64,000 nt of DNA from Purpureocillium takamizusanense (taxonomy: Eukaryota > Ascomycota > Sordariomycetes > Hypocreales > Ophiocordycipitaceae). The notes below the pieces were generated by a model, which was given only the letters and a program-made list of their open reading frames with translations, was not told the origin of the DNA and ran no database searches. Within the stretch, counting starts at the first letter, position 1, and every line of letters starts with the position of its first letter. The stretch is from contig NC_063069.1 of NCBI RefSeq assembly GCF_022605165.1, forward strand, positions 1,240,001-1,304,000, in the 5' to 3' direction. This document shows, piece after piece, positions 22,144 to 34,153 of this stretch. The position numbers and the translations under genes are program-made.

Positions 22144-25100
22144 ATGGAGCAGGTGCACGGCGTCGACGTTAGCTGGATGACGCACGGCTCCCCTAAAGGC
22201 AAGTTGAGCTGACTCCGTTGCGCGGCGTCGCCCGCCGCCTCCCCCAGACGCCGTGACAGCTTGGTGGGCGCTGGCGACGATGGGGGCGTTGGGGAGCCAT
22301 CGCGGGCGGCGCCTCTGAGACAGGTTGAGGATTCGCGACTGACACGCGACGCAGACAAGTCAAACAAGTCGGCCTCGTCTCCGCCAAAGGCTCACGCCGC
22401 CGCACAGCCGCGAGCAATCCCGTCGGCGGCCGCGACGAATCCACGGAATCCGCAGGGCACAGTAGACGCTTCGAGCAATGGCGACAAGCCCAACGGCCAA
22501 CCGGAGCCGAGTCCGTCCAACACCATTACATCCTCGCCAGGTGGTGGAATTGCGAGGCGGCTCTCCCGGTCCGGGTCGATAGAAAAGCAACCCGGCCCGA
22601 ATGGCACGCCCCCTGGTTCAAGACGCAACTCGTGGTTCTCGAGCATTTCAGCCAAATTCTCCAGCTCCGCCAGCACGCCGCCCAGCATATCGCCGCAACA
22701 TTATCATTCGCTCCACCACCTACAGATCAAGGAACAGCAGCAGAACCAGCAAGCGGATGGCACCGGCCCGCAGCAGCAGAGTCAAAGCCATCCGCCGCCC
22801 CAGTCTGCATCCACTCCCAGTGAACCGCCTCCGCCCAAGTTGCATCAAGCAAGGAACGCCGTCCTGCCGCATGCCGCCAAGCCTGATGGCAGTGGCCCCT
22901 ATACGCCCGCTCCGCCAAAGTCTAGTCAGGCCGGCATACTGGGCGTGTTCCGGCGCCTCTCCTCGTCTGGCGGCAGCGGGCAGGCGGCAGCGAAGCTCGG
23001 CAACGGCCTCGTTGACCGCGTGACCCTCAATGTCGATCAGGATCGCCAGCGATGCCCAATCTCGGAGCTCAAGGACGCCAAACTGCGGCGAGTGTCTTTC
23101 TGCGTGGATGTAGAGATTGCGCCGATGCCGAAATACGCCGACGGAGATGTCGCACAACGGCCCGCCACGGACAAGACGCAGAAGAAGAAGTTCATTGACA
23201 AGGGCGAGGGTGAGGCATTGAAGAATCCCAAGGTCGTCGAGGCGCAAAAGGAAGCTGGCGACGCGCCCACGCCCGCGGCCGCGAAGCCTGTTTCTGTACC
23301 TGCGCCTGCGGAGCCATCTCCCCCTGTGCCAGCCGCGCCAAACGGCGTGCACGAAAATGGATCGTCGCCTCCCGACAAGGACACCACAAAAAAGAAGGAG
23401 AAGAAGAAAAAGAGCGAAGAGGAGCGCAAGGCTAGGAAAGAAAAGCGTCGCCGACTCGCCGAAGACAACGGTTCCGTTCCGATTGAACTTCACTTCGACA
23501 GCGACGATTCGTCCTCTGAGAACCCGAGCGGCGTCGGGACGCCCAAACCGCACACGATGACGACGACACATCCCACGACGAACCCGGCCAGGGTATATCG
23601 CCGGTGCTGCCAGCTGCGGGAAACCCCGATTCTTAAGAAGATTACCGAGCAACTCTCCGATGGCGCGAATTCGTCGCCTGCAACAGGTGTGGTGAACAAG
23701 CTGGACCTGACAGACTATTGGCTCCAGCTACCGGACCTGATAACCCTGGGCGACTACCTTGCCGTGGTCCCCGTCCGAGAAATCATCCTGGAGAATTGCG
23801 GCCTGAGCGATGAGGGCCTTCGTGTCATCCTCGCAGGCCTGTTGGCCGCGAAGCAGCTTCCCACCTCGCGGCGTAAGAAGCCGACATATGAGCAGGAGGC
23901 GCACGCTGGTGTCGTGGAGCGAGTGGTGCTCAAGAACAACAAACTTGGGCCGGACGGGTGGAAACACATTTCTCTATTTCTCTACATGAGCCGATCGCTC
24001 AAGTACCTCGACCTCTCTCACATCCCTTTCCCGAAGCAGTCGCCGGCGTGCTCCAACGGCACACTCCCAGACGGTCGACAGATCCCTCGAGGCATCGCCG
24101 ATGTCTTCTCCAAGGCCCTTGCCGAGCGACTGGGGGGCTCCACGCTGGAAATGCTCAACATTGGTGAGACGGAGCCTAGCATTGACCAGCTTCGCGCCAT
24201 CATCGAGGGTGTCACCAAGTGTGGCATACGCAGACTCGGCCTGGCACACAACTCGATGGATGCGGAGGGCGTCGAGGTGGTGGCCAAGTATCTCTCGGCC
24301 GGTATCTGCGAGGGCCTCGACCTGGGCGGCAACGACATCAGGGATCATATGGAAACGCTTGCCGGCGCCTTGAAGGACAAAGACCCCTTGTGGGCGCTGA
24401 GTTTGGCAGGATGCAACCTGACCCCCTCGTCACTTTGCAAGATTATTCCCTCGCTCGTCAGGCTTGACTGCTTCAGATTCATCGACCTGTCGCATAACCA
24501 TGACCTGTTCCAATCCACGCCCAGCGCCGTTGGCTTGCTTCGAAGGTCTGTACTTCCCTGTGACACTGGCTTGTTTTTTCTTCTTCTGCGTCGTACTGAC
24601 TCACTGGTTCGCAGGTATCTGCCCAAGATGGAGAGCCTCAAGCGCATCCACCTGGAAGATGTCAACATGACGTCTGAGCAGGCGATTGCATTGGTGGAGG
24701 TGTTGCCCGAGGTCCGGACTCTGGCTCACATCAACCTGCTGGGCAACGAGGAGCTCGGAAAGCTCGCAGACGCGACGACCGAGGAGGCGCAGGAGGAGGC
24801 GTGCGCCTTGTACGCCTCGCTGCTGGCGGCGACGAGGGTCTCACGGACCCTAATGTGCGTGGACATTGAAGTGCCGAGCGATAAGGCCGGCGACATCGTC
24901 AAGGCCATGGCCAAGCAGGTCGTTGCTTACTGTCTGCGAAACATGGAGCGGATTCCCGACGCGGAGATCAACAGCGCAGTGGCGTCGGCCATGGCAGCAG
25001 ACACTCGCAGCGACGGCGACGGCAGGGACCCGCCGTATCCCGATGTCCTCGCCCATCTTGTCGGACACGACGTCATGGATCAGGACCTGTCCGAGGACAA

Positions 25101-26007
25101 CGAATCGGCGCCGGACGAAGACTACGTCATTGGGGGCACGGGTGTGGTCAAGGCGCTGACGTGCTGCCTCAAGAACCATGGAGACGATTCGGGCAGGCCG
25201 TCTGGCGAGTTTGTGCGGGACGCGGAGAGCGGCGACGTGACGACACGGCCCGGGTTGGCGACGGGGGGCAAGGCGAAGGACATGTCGAAGCATCTGCTGG
25301 CGGGTGCACGCAAGATCCGCATCCGCCTGCAGCCGGCGCTCAACAAGGCCAAGTCGATGCCAGGCGACGAGCAGACGCTGCGCAAGCTCATGTTCCTGGA
25401 CAATACACTGCAGGGAATCATCAGGAGATTCGAAGACGAGTATCCGGACACGAGAGAGGCAGCAAAGCCGACGGCAGAGGCGACGCCAAAGAGGACGCCG
25501 AGCGAGGAGCTGTCGACTGCGCCGACGGGCGACGACTCGGCTGTGGCCGTGTCGGACGGGGAAGACGGGGAAGACGAGTCGGAGATTCACCCGCCCAAAT
25601 CGCTGTCACGGTCCAACTCGATGGCCAAGGTGCTCGCGGAAGAGGAGGGGCGGGTGCTCCGGGCAGGCCATCGGTTCAGGTCAGGGCTCGTGCTGCGCCA
25701 GGAGCAGATAGACCTTCTGAGCACCATCGACGGCATCTCGGAGGACCCCAAGCACGCGAGGATGCTCGAGGGTCTGGCCGAGGACATTGGCGGCGAGCTG
25801 CTGGAAAAGGTCAAGGAGAAGGGAGCGGTGCGGGCCTTCAAGGAGGACAAGGACGTGCTGTTCCGAAGCATGCGGGATAGCGACCCGACGCATTGGGAGC
25901 TCTTCCTGGAGTCACAACAGAAGGCGCGGGCCAACATCAAGTTGGCGTCGAACGAGAAGAACGGGGAGGTGATTCCGCCGGCGGACGAGAGCGCCATTGC
26001 GGACTAG
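22144..26007 (+). CDS. Large leucine-rich-repeat (RNI-like) protein, possibly Mhp1-like
   Basis: Preferred exons are 22144-22198, 22355-24545 and 24615-26007, giving 1,212 residues. The start is MEQVHGVDVSWMTHGSPK. Intron 1 uses a GC donor (AAAG|GCAAGT), a CTGAC branch and CAG; an alternative GT-AG intron at 22203-22259 also keeps the frame. Intron 2 (69 nt) is stop-free. The N-terminal third is disordered and Ser/Pro-rich with a Lys-rich run (TTKKKEKKKKSEEERKARKE). The middle carries RNI-type repeats (IILENCGLSDEGLRVILAGL, VVLKNNKLGPDGW, RRLGLAHNSMDAEGVEVVA, LDLGGNDIRDHMETLAGAL). The C terminus is charged (KSLSRSNSMAKVLAEEEGRV). Related fungal proteins are annotated as cell wall biogenesis protein Mhp1, a label I recall but cannot verify. 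It is probably a cytosolic scaffold; no enzyme motif is seen. Confidence 0.82.
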
Positions 26008-27991
26008 GCGGGGGCGGCCCGACGACGAGGGCATAATGGAGGACGCATTGCGTGTGGAGATTTGTGTGTACGGCTACCGTATGAGTAAGAGGAGTTGGGA
26101 GCGTCATGATATCCTGGTGCCTGGCGCAGGCCTCGGGGTGCTTTGCTTTGCTCTTTTGGGTACGAGGGATCACGAGCGGGTGGGCAAGCATAGCTACGGA
26201 CGGCACTCGCCTTCTATCTTTGATATATTCTTTCGTTTCTGTTTGCTTTGGCGGCACGCATTCATGGCTGCGGGCTGGTTTATTGGGGTTCGTGTGGCCT
26301 CGACCATGATGGCAGGGCGTGTTTGGCGTGTTGGATGGGAGGTCCTGGGATCACGGACTGAGTGGGCAAGCTCCCAGGGCGGCGTCTGGTATTGAGCTGG
26401 TCTTGCATGGACAGAGTTGTTCTTGTGCGCATGCGTCTGGGCAAAGGGCGCTCAGATGAGAGCGATAGGGCAAGGTGGCGTCTGTCGGCGCCGGCGAATT
26501 TCACTGCTCTGCACTGCACTGCACTGCAATGCACGTATGCTTTACTTGTTCTTCCTTGTTGTTCATGCTGTGCGTGGTGATGACCTGCAGATATCCATGG
26601 ATGTGTACATGCTAAAGTTACACGACACTCACGCACGCAAGTACTAACTTATATTTGCAGGTAATCACTTACATGTAGCTTTACCGAATCTCGCACCCGC
26701 CTGTCGCGGCCTGGATGTGGAACGAATGCTGATGGATGTATAAATGGGATGATTCGCGCTTGGAATACTAATCGCGATGCGCGTTTACAGCATGTGGACA
26801 CACGCCTTTTCAGGCAGTCCGGCAACAAGGGGTCTCGAACCGGACATATTCTACTGCACACAATATATATGTGAGTGTGATGACACCATTGCCGAGCGGG
26901 CTTGCGCCAGCGGCTATTATGTGCGTGCGTGCGTGCGTGCGTGCGGGTCTGGCTTATCAGGTCCCTCACCTTCTCTGGCGCTGTCGTAGTTCAGCACGTA
27001 GTGGTGGTACAAACGTAGTAGGTACTTCGTAGGTTCCATCATCAACGGACGATGCGGCGAGCGGGCTGCATCATCAGATGAGGTTGGGCATTGATGAGAA
27101 AAGAAAACGAGCGTCAGCAAGAATAAGCCCCGCATGATTGGTCGCTCCAGTCTCTCTGATGGTGGGCTTTCTTCTGGCATGACCCCGGCCGGCCCCCCTC
27201 CCCCCGCCTGTCTCAAGTTGTAAGTTGTTTTGACGGGACGGCGTGACTGTGACGGACGGTGGATTTGCGGGGAACGGGGCGCGGGGCGGGGCCTTTGACA
27301 GGAGCAGCAGCAGCAGCGCTAGCGGCAGGGCAAGCCGCGTGTCCGCTGAGGCGTTAAATTAGGGGTCTCTGATGAGTCAAAGCATTCATCGCCTCGGCCA
27401 GAATGGCACAGCCAGCCAGCCCACTGACTACCTATCTATTCTGGTGGCGACGTGATGGGCATGGCCATGAGCATGCAGGGGCATTTTTCACGGGTAGGTA
27501 CAGTACTATACAGTATACCTTTGGGTGTAGTAAATGGATCGATGGAATCCCGCAAGGAGGAAAATCGACCGAACCCCGCCCAACAGACATGGCAAGGTAG
27601 GTAAGGTACAGTGTAGGTAATAGGTGGTGGGCAGTCGAATCGAGGGCGGCATCACTTTTTGCCCGGGAGCACACGGCGCAAGAAAGTTTGCTACATGCAG
27701 CGAGATTCGTCCATTCGAGCCGCCGGCCGCCGGTCAGGCAAGCAGGCAGGCACACCGAGCATCACTGCCAGCTTGGCGCAGCAACAGCGGCAGTGGCATG
27801 GCAGCGGTTCCCCTCATTCAGGCCTTTTAATCGCGGGAAGCACAGTGGGCCGTGGCTGGTGTGGTGGTGGAAGGTGGAGGAGTGCGTGGTGGTGGTCATG
27901 CGATGTCCATGGCCCATCGTCGGATCGGATGGAGCACAAGCCGGCGGCGGGGCGGGCCCCAAACGCGCAGGCCGAGCTGGGCCAGGCACAG

Positions 27992-28016
27992 ACAGCACAG
28001 CACAGCACAGCACAGC
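27992..28016. repeat. ACAGC pentanucleotide array
   Basis: Five perfect ACAGC units in intergenic DNA. Confidence 0.95.
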
Positions 28017-28294
28017 ACGGTGGCGAAGTTGTTGTTGTTGGGCCTGATGAGCCGGGCCATAGTAGGAGGCATGTACGAGCCCACGTTACTGTACATTAGG
28101 AGGCTTTACGAACAGAACGCAGGTCCTTTAGTAGCTGAGGGGGTCAAGTTAGCGTTCCCTCCCCGTACTGTACTTGTACTGTACAGTACCTAAACCCTGG
28201 CGAACGAATGAACAAACCCCCAAAAAAAAAACGTCATGTGTCCTCGCGCCACATCACATCACCACGCGGGCCGGTGGAGGAGAGCCGAAGCGAG

Positions 28295-28345
28295 GATGGG
28301 ATGGATGGGATGGATGGGATGGATGGGATGGGATGGGATGGGGGA
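28295..28345. repeat. GATGGGATG nonamer array with GGATG tail
   Basis: Four perfect 9-bp units (28295-28330) are followed by GGATG copies and a short G run. The plus strand carries more than four GGG/GG tracts, so quadruplex formation is possible. Confidence 0.9.
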
Positions 28346-28375
28346 TGGCGGCACACCGGGCGGCCGATCCGACCC

Positions 28376-28405
28376 GGGCAGGGCAGGGCAGGGCAGGGCA
28401 GGGCA
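28376..28405. repeat. GGGCA pentanucleotide array, potential G-quadruplex
   Basis: Six perfect GGGCA units give six GGG tracts with two-base loops, a textbook quadruplex pattern on the plus strand. Confidence 0.95.
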
Positions 28406-28873
28406 GCACGGGCAGAGAGCAGGGGGTAGCCATGCCGTACCAAGTACGTACGTACCAGCAACACCCGATGGAACCAAGCACTGTTATTAGCCTCTCTCCA
28501 ACAACCTCCTGTGTGAACGGCATCACTGCCCGCCACTTGTTCGTATGTACGTAGTTTCGTCCACTACTAGGTACCGTGTCAGGCAGGTAGGCAGGCAGGC
28601 AGGCCAAGCTTCAAAAAGGGAGCATGCGCCACCACCACCACCACCACCACCTTCACTTCACATCTTCCGGCCCATCTCCCTTCCTCCCCTCACTCTCCCC
28701 CCCCCCCCCTCTTTGGACCCCTTGTTTCATCTCGTGTGACACGCGCGGGAGTGTTTCGCAGCATATATTTCCCTTCTCTCTTTCTTTTTACGCACCACCC
28801 CTTGACGCGCGCGCGCGACTTACACGGACAAGCGACCCCACCAACTGCCTCCACTGCCTGTTGCAGGTGCTTT

Positions 28874-28898
28874 CCGCCCGCCCGCCCGCCCGCCCGCC
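28874..28898. repeat. CCCG tetranucleotide array
   Basis: About six CCGC/CCCG units. The minus strand is G-rich, the opposite of the array at 28376. A shorter copy of the same type lies at 29715-29731, directly before the ATG at 29736. Confidence 0.9.
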
Positions 28899-29735
28899 GT
28901 CTCTGCTGCTGGCCCAGGCGGCCAAGGGAAATCCGGTCCCGTCATCACAGCGCCGCCAAACGACCACTACCTGCCCCGGGCAAGCTACGTGCGGGCGTTA
29001 GCGCGCAACCCAGTGGAGGGGTGTCTGGGCGACCGACCATTTTTATCATACCACCCGCCGTCCTTTATCGAACCACACATACGTGCCCTACGCCGCATCC
29101 TCCCAACGACGACGACAACCCCACCCCCTTCATCCCATCCCGTTCCCATTTACCCCATCGCTGCCTACCTTATAATTATTCACTACCACTCCTTCTTACC
29201 CATTCGCCATACCTTATACTTCGTACATCGCCCCGGGCACTGCGTATACCGTTCCTTCACGTGCGGTTCCAGGCCTAGACACCTACTACTGCTACCCTCC
29301 CCCGCCGTCTTTAAACAACCCCAAGGCTCCTTCCTCCCTCCCTCCCTCCCTCCCTCCAGCTCTTCTTCCTCTCTCTCCCCCCATCTCTATGCGACTTTTA
29401 CAATAAGAGCAACAACTATAGCTTTTTGTGCCTCCCGGGCTTCGACTCCATCCATCCACCCATCAATCAATCAGAATCCAACGCACGCCCCCGCGCCTGT
29501 CCGCGCCTGTCCGCTTCATACACCCCATATACAAGGCTCAACAAACATCCGAGGCGCCAAACTCCCCCCAGCAGCAAACAGACACCCCACGTTACCTGTT
29601 TTTGCTGCCTCTCTGCTTCGGACGAAACGAAGAGCAGAAACGAATAGGCAGCTTATATCTCATCCACCCCGAAGCTTCTTCATCTCCAAAAGCCACACAC
29701 AGCTCTCCGCTTGCCCGCCCGCCCGCCCGCCAGCC

Positions 29736-30011
29736 ATGGCGCCCACGTACACGCTCTCCGCGCACCTCTGCAAGCAAGTCTGCGCCTCCTGGCGCCAAAC
29801 CCGTCAGACCACTTCTTCATCAACCTCGTCAACATCAACATCAACATCCGCCGCCGCCACGCCCCTGCCCAACATTGACGCCCTCCTCCTGCTGCGCGGC
29901 CGCTCCCCTCAATCCTCCTCCTCCGCCGCCGCCGATAAGCACTCCATGGACAGCCAACGCCCGAGGAGAAGCAGCAGCTCCTCGTCGAGCAGCAGCGCCA
30001 GCCGAGACTGA
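29736..30011 (+). CDS. Possible small Ser-rich protein, unknown
   Basis: A 91-residue frame begins in a strong context (GCCATGGCG) after about 1 kb of C/T-rich leader-like DNA. It reads MAPTYTLSAHLCKQVCASWR at the start, then Ser/Thr runs (SSSTSSTSTSTSAAAT), a LNIDALLLLRG-like hydrophobic patch (PNIDALLLLRGRS), and a Ser-rich end (RRSSSSSSSSSASRD). Codon choice favours CTC, GCC, AAG and AAC, like the real genes nearby. No signal peptide or domain is recognised. It could be a genuine small gene, or the first exon of a larger one. The low-complexity composition keeps confidence modest. Confidence 0.42.
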   Translation: MAPTYTLSAHLCKQVCASWRQTRQTTSSSTSSTSTSTSAAATPLPNIDALLLLRGRSPQSSSSAAADKHSMDSQRPRRSSSSSSSSSASRD

Positions 30012-30513
30012 AGAGAAAGACTCATAATCTACCATGGCAGCGCGACGGGGCACGTTTACAAGGCCAAGCAAGGAGAAGGAGCTGGAGCGGCAGCTGGGGC
30101 AGGAAAGAGGAGCAGAGAATGCAAAGACGCATACGGCTGCCAAGGGCAGCGCGCGGTTCCTCGTGACATTTAACAGAGGGGTAATGGACGATTGGCTTAT
30201 CATTGTATCGGGCGTTGGTCATGGCGAGTTATTTCATGTCTTTGTCGAGAATGGCATCCTCCGAGTTGCTCGACGTTGGTGCACCATATGCGCGACTGAC
30301 CCAACGCTGGCGAAGCCACCCATCGGCGATACGGCACCAGGCTTCAGACACTTGTACACACCTAGCATGCATTTACCTCCTGGCCAGCTTGGCCCAAATG
30401 ATGAATTAACCCGGGGTTCCACGTCGCCATAATGCTACTGAACCCCGGCCTCCTGACACTTCGCTTTCCTCGCTCAAAACAAATGCCAATGTGCGCGCCC
30501 GTCTTGTGCCCTC
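30012..30513. other. 3' spacer between the small frame and PSD2
   Basis: A frame of 132 codons (30034-30432, plus) exists in a good ATG context but has no domain and mixed codon use, so it is not called. The region should hold the 3' UTR of PSD2. Confidence 0.4.
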
Positions 30514-33500
30514 TTACAATGCCGACGCCGCCAGCGTGTTGACCGTGGGCACCGTCGACATCCGCCGTGGCATCGACAGCTGCCCGTCGTCAGACCCGCT
30601 GTCGCCGGGCGAGTCCATCGAAAAGTTGCCCTGAATGCGTCGCTTCGCCTCCTTCTTGTCCGCCTCTGTAATGTTCTCGTCGCTCTTGCGCATGTCTGAC
30701 CTCCACTGTGGCTCGCTAGGAGAGTGTCCAATCGACATGCCCACTCGGATCTGTCCCTCCAGTCAGCACATGAGGCGCTCTTCCACGCAGCTGCATCATC
30801 GTCACTTACTAGGGTCTCCAAGGGGCTGTTCGAGTTGTCCACAAGATCGTTGTCGAACTGCATCTTGCCCGGCTCAAACAGAAGCAGCACCGTGCTGCCG
30901 CCAAACTTGAAGTATCCGAGCTCCTCGGCCCGTTTGACCTGCTCACCCTCGTTACGGGTGATGACTGTGCTGCCCACCATCATCGCACCCACGCAAATCA
31001 CCATGACGCGGCCGTGCTCCACGCTATCGATGGGCACAATCACGCGCACGTTTTCACCGTACACGTCCAGCGCGGACCGGATCGCCATCGGATTCACCGT
31101 GTAGTACTCACCCGCGATTGTCTTGGGCTTGCCCATGACGCCGTCCACCGGGATGTGGAACCGATGGTAGTCCTGCGGTGCCAGTCGGAAAATGCCCAGT
31201 GCTCCGTTCTCGTATCGCGCGGCATCGGCCGGGTATGCGTCGCCGAGGAGCCTCTTGACGTTGAACTCGCGGCCCTTGACCCAAATCTTGGTCGCTTGCG
31301 TCATCTGATTGAACACGACACTCCGGCAGTCGGCAGGCGACACGATGATCTTGGGGTTTTGGGGTGCCGAGCAAGGCCTCGCCCCGGGCTTGAGAGCGCG
31401 ATAGAAGAACTCGTTGAAGTTCTTAAACTCATCAATCGACAGCAGCACCTCAGACATGTCGAGGCCGTGGAAGTCGATAAACTTCTCAATCTCATCCTTG
31501 GAGGCAGGGTCATCGAACTTTCTGCCTTGCTTGATGCTAAGGTTCTTGAGCATCTTGCGGACTGCCGACAGATTAGCAACGATCACCCCCGGGGTTGTGT
31601 TTGTCCTCGTTTGGAACTCACTTCGCTTGTTCTCCATGTCGCGTGACTTGAGGCCCTTGTACAGGAGGCGGATACCGAGGCGGACGTAGACGCTCATCTT
31701 CTCCTCGTTGATCTGGCCGGTGACGCGGTCCTGCACCAGGATGTTGGCCGAATTGGCTCCGAGCTTGTAGCCGCCGTACGATATCTTGGTGATGACCTTG
31801 GAGTACCACTTGCGCTGCGCCTGGCTCGCCGTTACGAAGCCGCCCATCAGCACCGTATTGACCTGCCTCCAATCTTGGCTGGCGCAAGTAGCAATATGGG
31901 TGATGATGTCTGTGTCGCTTCGCTTGTTGAGTCGTGGCTGGTGACAGATGGGACACTCGCGGATCTCAACGACGTGCTCTTCTCCGCGATCGTCGCTATC
32001 ATCCTCGCCCTCCGCCTCGAGCGGAGTGTTGATTTCCGGGATCGTGGCGCTCGGCTGAGAGTCCAGCGAGATTTGCGGCGTCGACGCACCCGAGCCGTCG
32101 GAGCTCGAGGCCTGCTTGTTGTGCAAGCCGAGCTGCTTCATGTCCGGGACCATGCTCTTAAGTTTGTCCCCGACCGAGGACGACTGCTTGCTCTTAGCGT
32201 CCAGCTGGTCCTCCAGGCAGGTAACGGCCTCGTCCATGGTCAGGTCCCACGTCTCCTCATTGTCGGCGGCCTTGTGGGGGAAGCGCTGGAAAAAGCTGTC
32301 AATGGTAGACTCGCGCAACGTCGACCCGAGAGTGTCGAGCATGGTCGTCAGCTCGACGCGGCTGATCTCGCCGCTCTCGTCGGTGTCGTATTGTCTCAGC
32401 ATGGCGCGCCAGAATTGTTGTCTCAATGCCGAATACGGCATGTACTTGGCTCGAAGGTACAGGACGGGGTTGTGCTTGGATTCCCACTTGTCCAGGTTCT
32501 TCATCTTCAACGGCACCACGTAGTCATGGAAGTCAGGGTCGTCCGTCTCCATCGCCGGCTCTGTATTCTCAATACTTGTATTAGCAAGTGCATCCGCCGG
32601 GGCGAGGAGGGCGTGGCTGGTGGACAGGGCCTGACTTGGGTCAAGAGGGGCGTTCTGTGAGGCCGTGCTGGTGTTGGACAATGTCTTGGACAGGCCAGGC
32701 CGCATCATCTTACCCAAACTCTGGGAAGACGAGGAACGAGACATCCCGAGCCTCTTGAGGCGAGACTTGGAGGCAGCCGGTGGAGTGCCCGCGGGGGGGT
32801 CCCGCAGCATGTAGAGTCCGGTTTCCGGATCGGCCTTGGGAGCCTTTTCGATCAACTCCGGGACTGGAAGGGTACAGGACGCGATAAAGTCGTTTCCGGA
32901 GTACCTGTCGTGGTCAATGACGGTGAAGGAAAATGAATATGCCTGCTCGTGTCCCTGGACGTGAAATATCATCTTTTCATTATAAACGGGGTTCAGGTTG
33001 TGGCGGACACGCCGGGTACGGTACGTCTTTTTACCAAGCGAGGCCACGACAAAGGGATCCATGTCAAAGCTGGTCCTGGTCAAGTTGGACTCGGGTGGCA
33101 GGTCGGTGATTTTGCAGACCTCGAGGAAGATGATGCCGACCACGTCCGAGTAGCCGTTGTTGAAGGCATACGGATTCTGTCGCCGTCGCCTCTTCAGGCC
33201 CCTGATCCTCAGGCGCCGGCGCCGCCTCTCGGCTGTCTCGGGTTTGCTAGGGTCCTCGCCTTCTTCGTTGACCTCGTCTTCGAACTCCGTGAGGTCCTCG
33301 TCGTCCTCTTCGTCGGCGGCCTCATCTGGTGAGGACGCCGAGGCGGGGACTGATTTGGGTATGGACGTCGGGGTCAAGAGAGGGGTCATGGAAGGCGTGG
33401 GCTGGCGCGAGGAGCCCATGGGCATGGAGCCGATGATGTTGTACAGCTTCTCGAAGATTTGCTGCGGGGATGCGCCTGGGTTGGAGGGGTCAAAGAGGGA

Positions 33501-34153
33501 GAACTGGAGCATGACCTCGCCTGAGACGACGCCCGTCTTCTTGCCCGGGCGCTTGCTCTTGAGAGGGTACCATCGCGGCGGCTGCTCGGCCTTCTCGCCC
33601 TGGAATATCTCCTCGAGAGCCAAGTCGAACTCGCCCATGTAGTCCTTGCCGAAACGGTCTTTGTCCCAGCAGATGACGTCGAGGACGAGGCTCTGAACCG
33701 AGTTGACGGGCAGCTCCTCGATGACGTTCCAGTCGGGATTGAGCGTCTTGGGCACAGCGTGCGTCTCGATGCGGGAGTCGCCAGAGGTGACGACGAGGTA
33801 CTGCGAAATGGTCGTCAGCACGGCGTCCTCCAATGCCCACGTGCCTATGTTCTCGACGTCGCAAAGGGACGGTGGCGTCGATGCTCACGTACCGGATCAG
33901 ACGTGCCGTTGCGGTCTTTGGCGGCCAGGTTCCGCGCCTGTGGAAGGAGAGTCAGTTCCCGTACAGCCGGCGGCCCAGAGCATCCCATGGGAATTCACAC
34001 CTTCATGATGACCACCTTGAGGGTGAGCGCATTGGCAGCGTCCGGGGCGGGCAGCCCCGCAGTGTCGTTCTTGGAACGCATCGGGCTCTGGCTTCTGGAA
34101 TTGCAGCGGGACGACTGCGTGGAGGAGAGCAGGCGGGTTGGAACAATCCGCAT
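30514..34153 (-). CDS. PSD2: Phosphatidylserine decarboxylase proenzyme 2 (C2-C2-EF-hand-PSD)
   Basis: Exons on the minus strand: 34153-34001, 33937-33893, 33800-31622, 31561-30810 and 30750-30514, giving 1,121 residues. The N terminus is MRIVPTRLLSSTQSS. C2A spans about 42-130 (ARNLAAKDRNGTSDPYLVVT, joined by three exons) and C2B about 285-385 (TSFDMDPFVVASLGKKTYRT). An EF-hand loop lies near 535 (YDTDESGEISRVELTTML), and a C2HC-type motif at about 678-702 (CPICHQPRLNKRSD, HIATC). The decarboxylase domain includes FNEFFYRALKPGARP, APQDYHRFHIPVDG and the GGST self-cleavage site at about Gly1014-Ser1015, where Ser becomes the pyruvoyl group. It converts phosphatidylserine to phosphatidylethanolamine in Golgi/endosome membranes, the C2 domains serving membrane contact. 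The 60-nt intron 31562-31621 is stop-free and in frame, but removing it gives the conserved KRIRKMLKNLS. Confidence 0.96.

Larger units (their letters stand above)
26008..29735. other. Repeat-rich 3.7 kb spacer
   Basis: No convincing gene. Simple repeats are dense: AGTGC-type at 26511-26525, TGCG at 26925-26944, ACAGC at 27992-28016, GATGGGATG at 28295-28330, GGGCA at 28376-28405, CCA at 28630-28651, a C run near 28699-28710, CCCG at 28874-28898, and CTCC at 29333-29358. The last kilobase is strongly C/T-rich, like a fungal promoter or leader running into the small frame at 29736. A palindrome GTACTGTACAGTAC lies at 28176-28189. Confidence 0.55.

Noticed and set aside
22720..23652. 310-codon minus-strand frame within the LRR gene
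   Set aside because: Arg-rich antisense shadow of the disordered N-terminal region.
26815..26870. Possible tRNA: minus strand shows a GGTTCGAGACC B-box-like word
   Set aside because: The flanking bases cannot form a T-stem or acceptor stem and no A-box is placed correctly.
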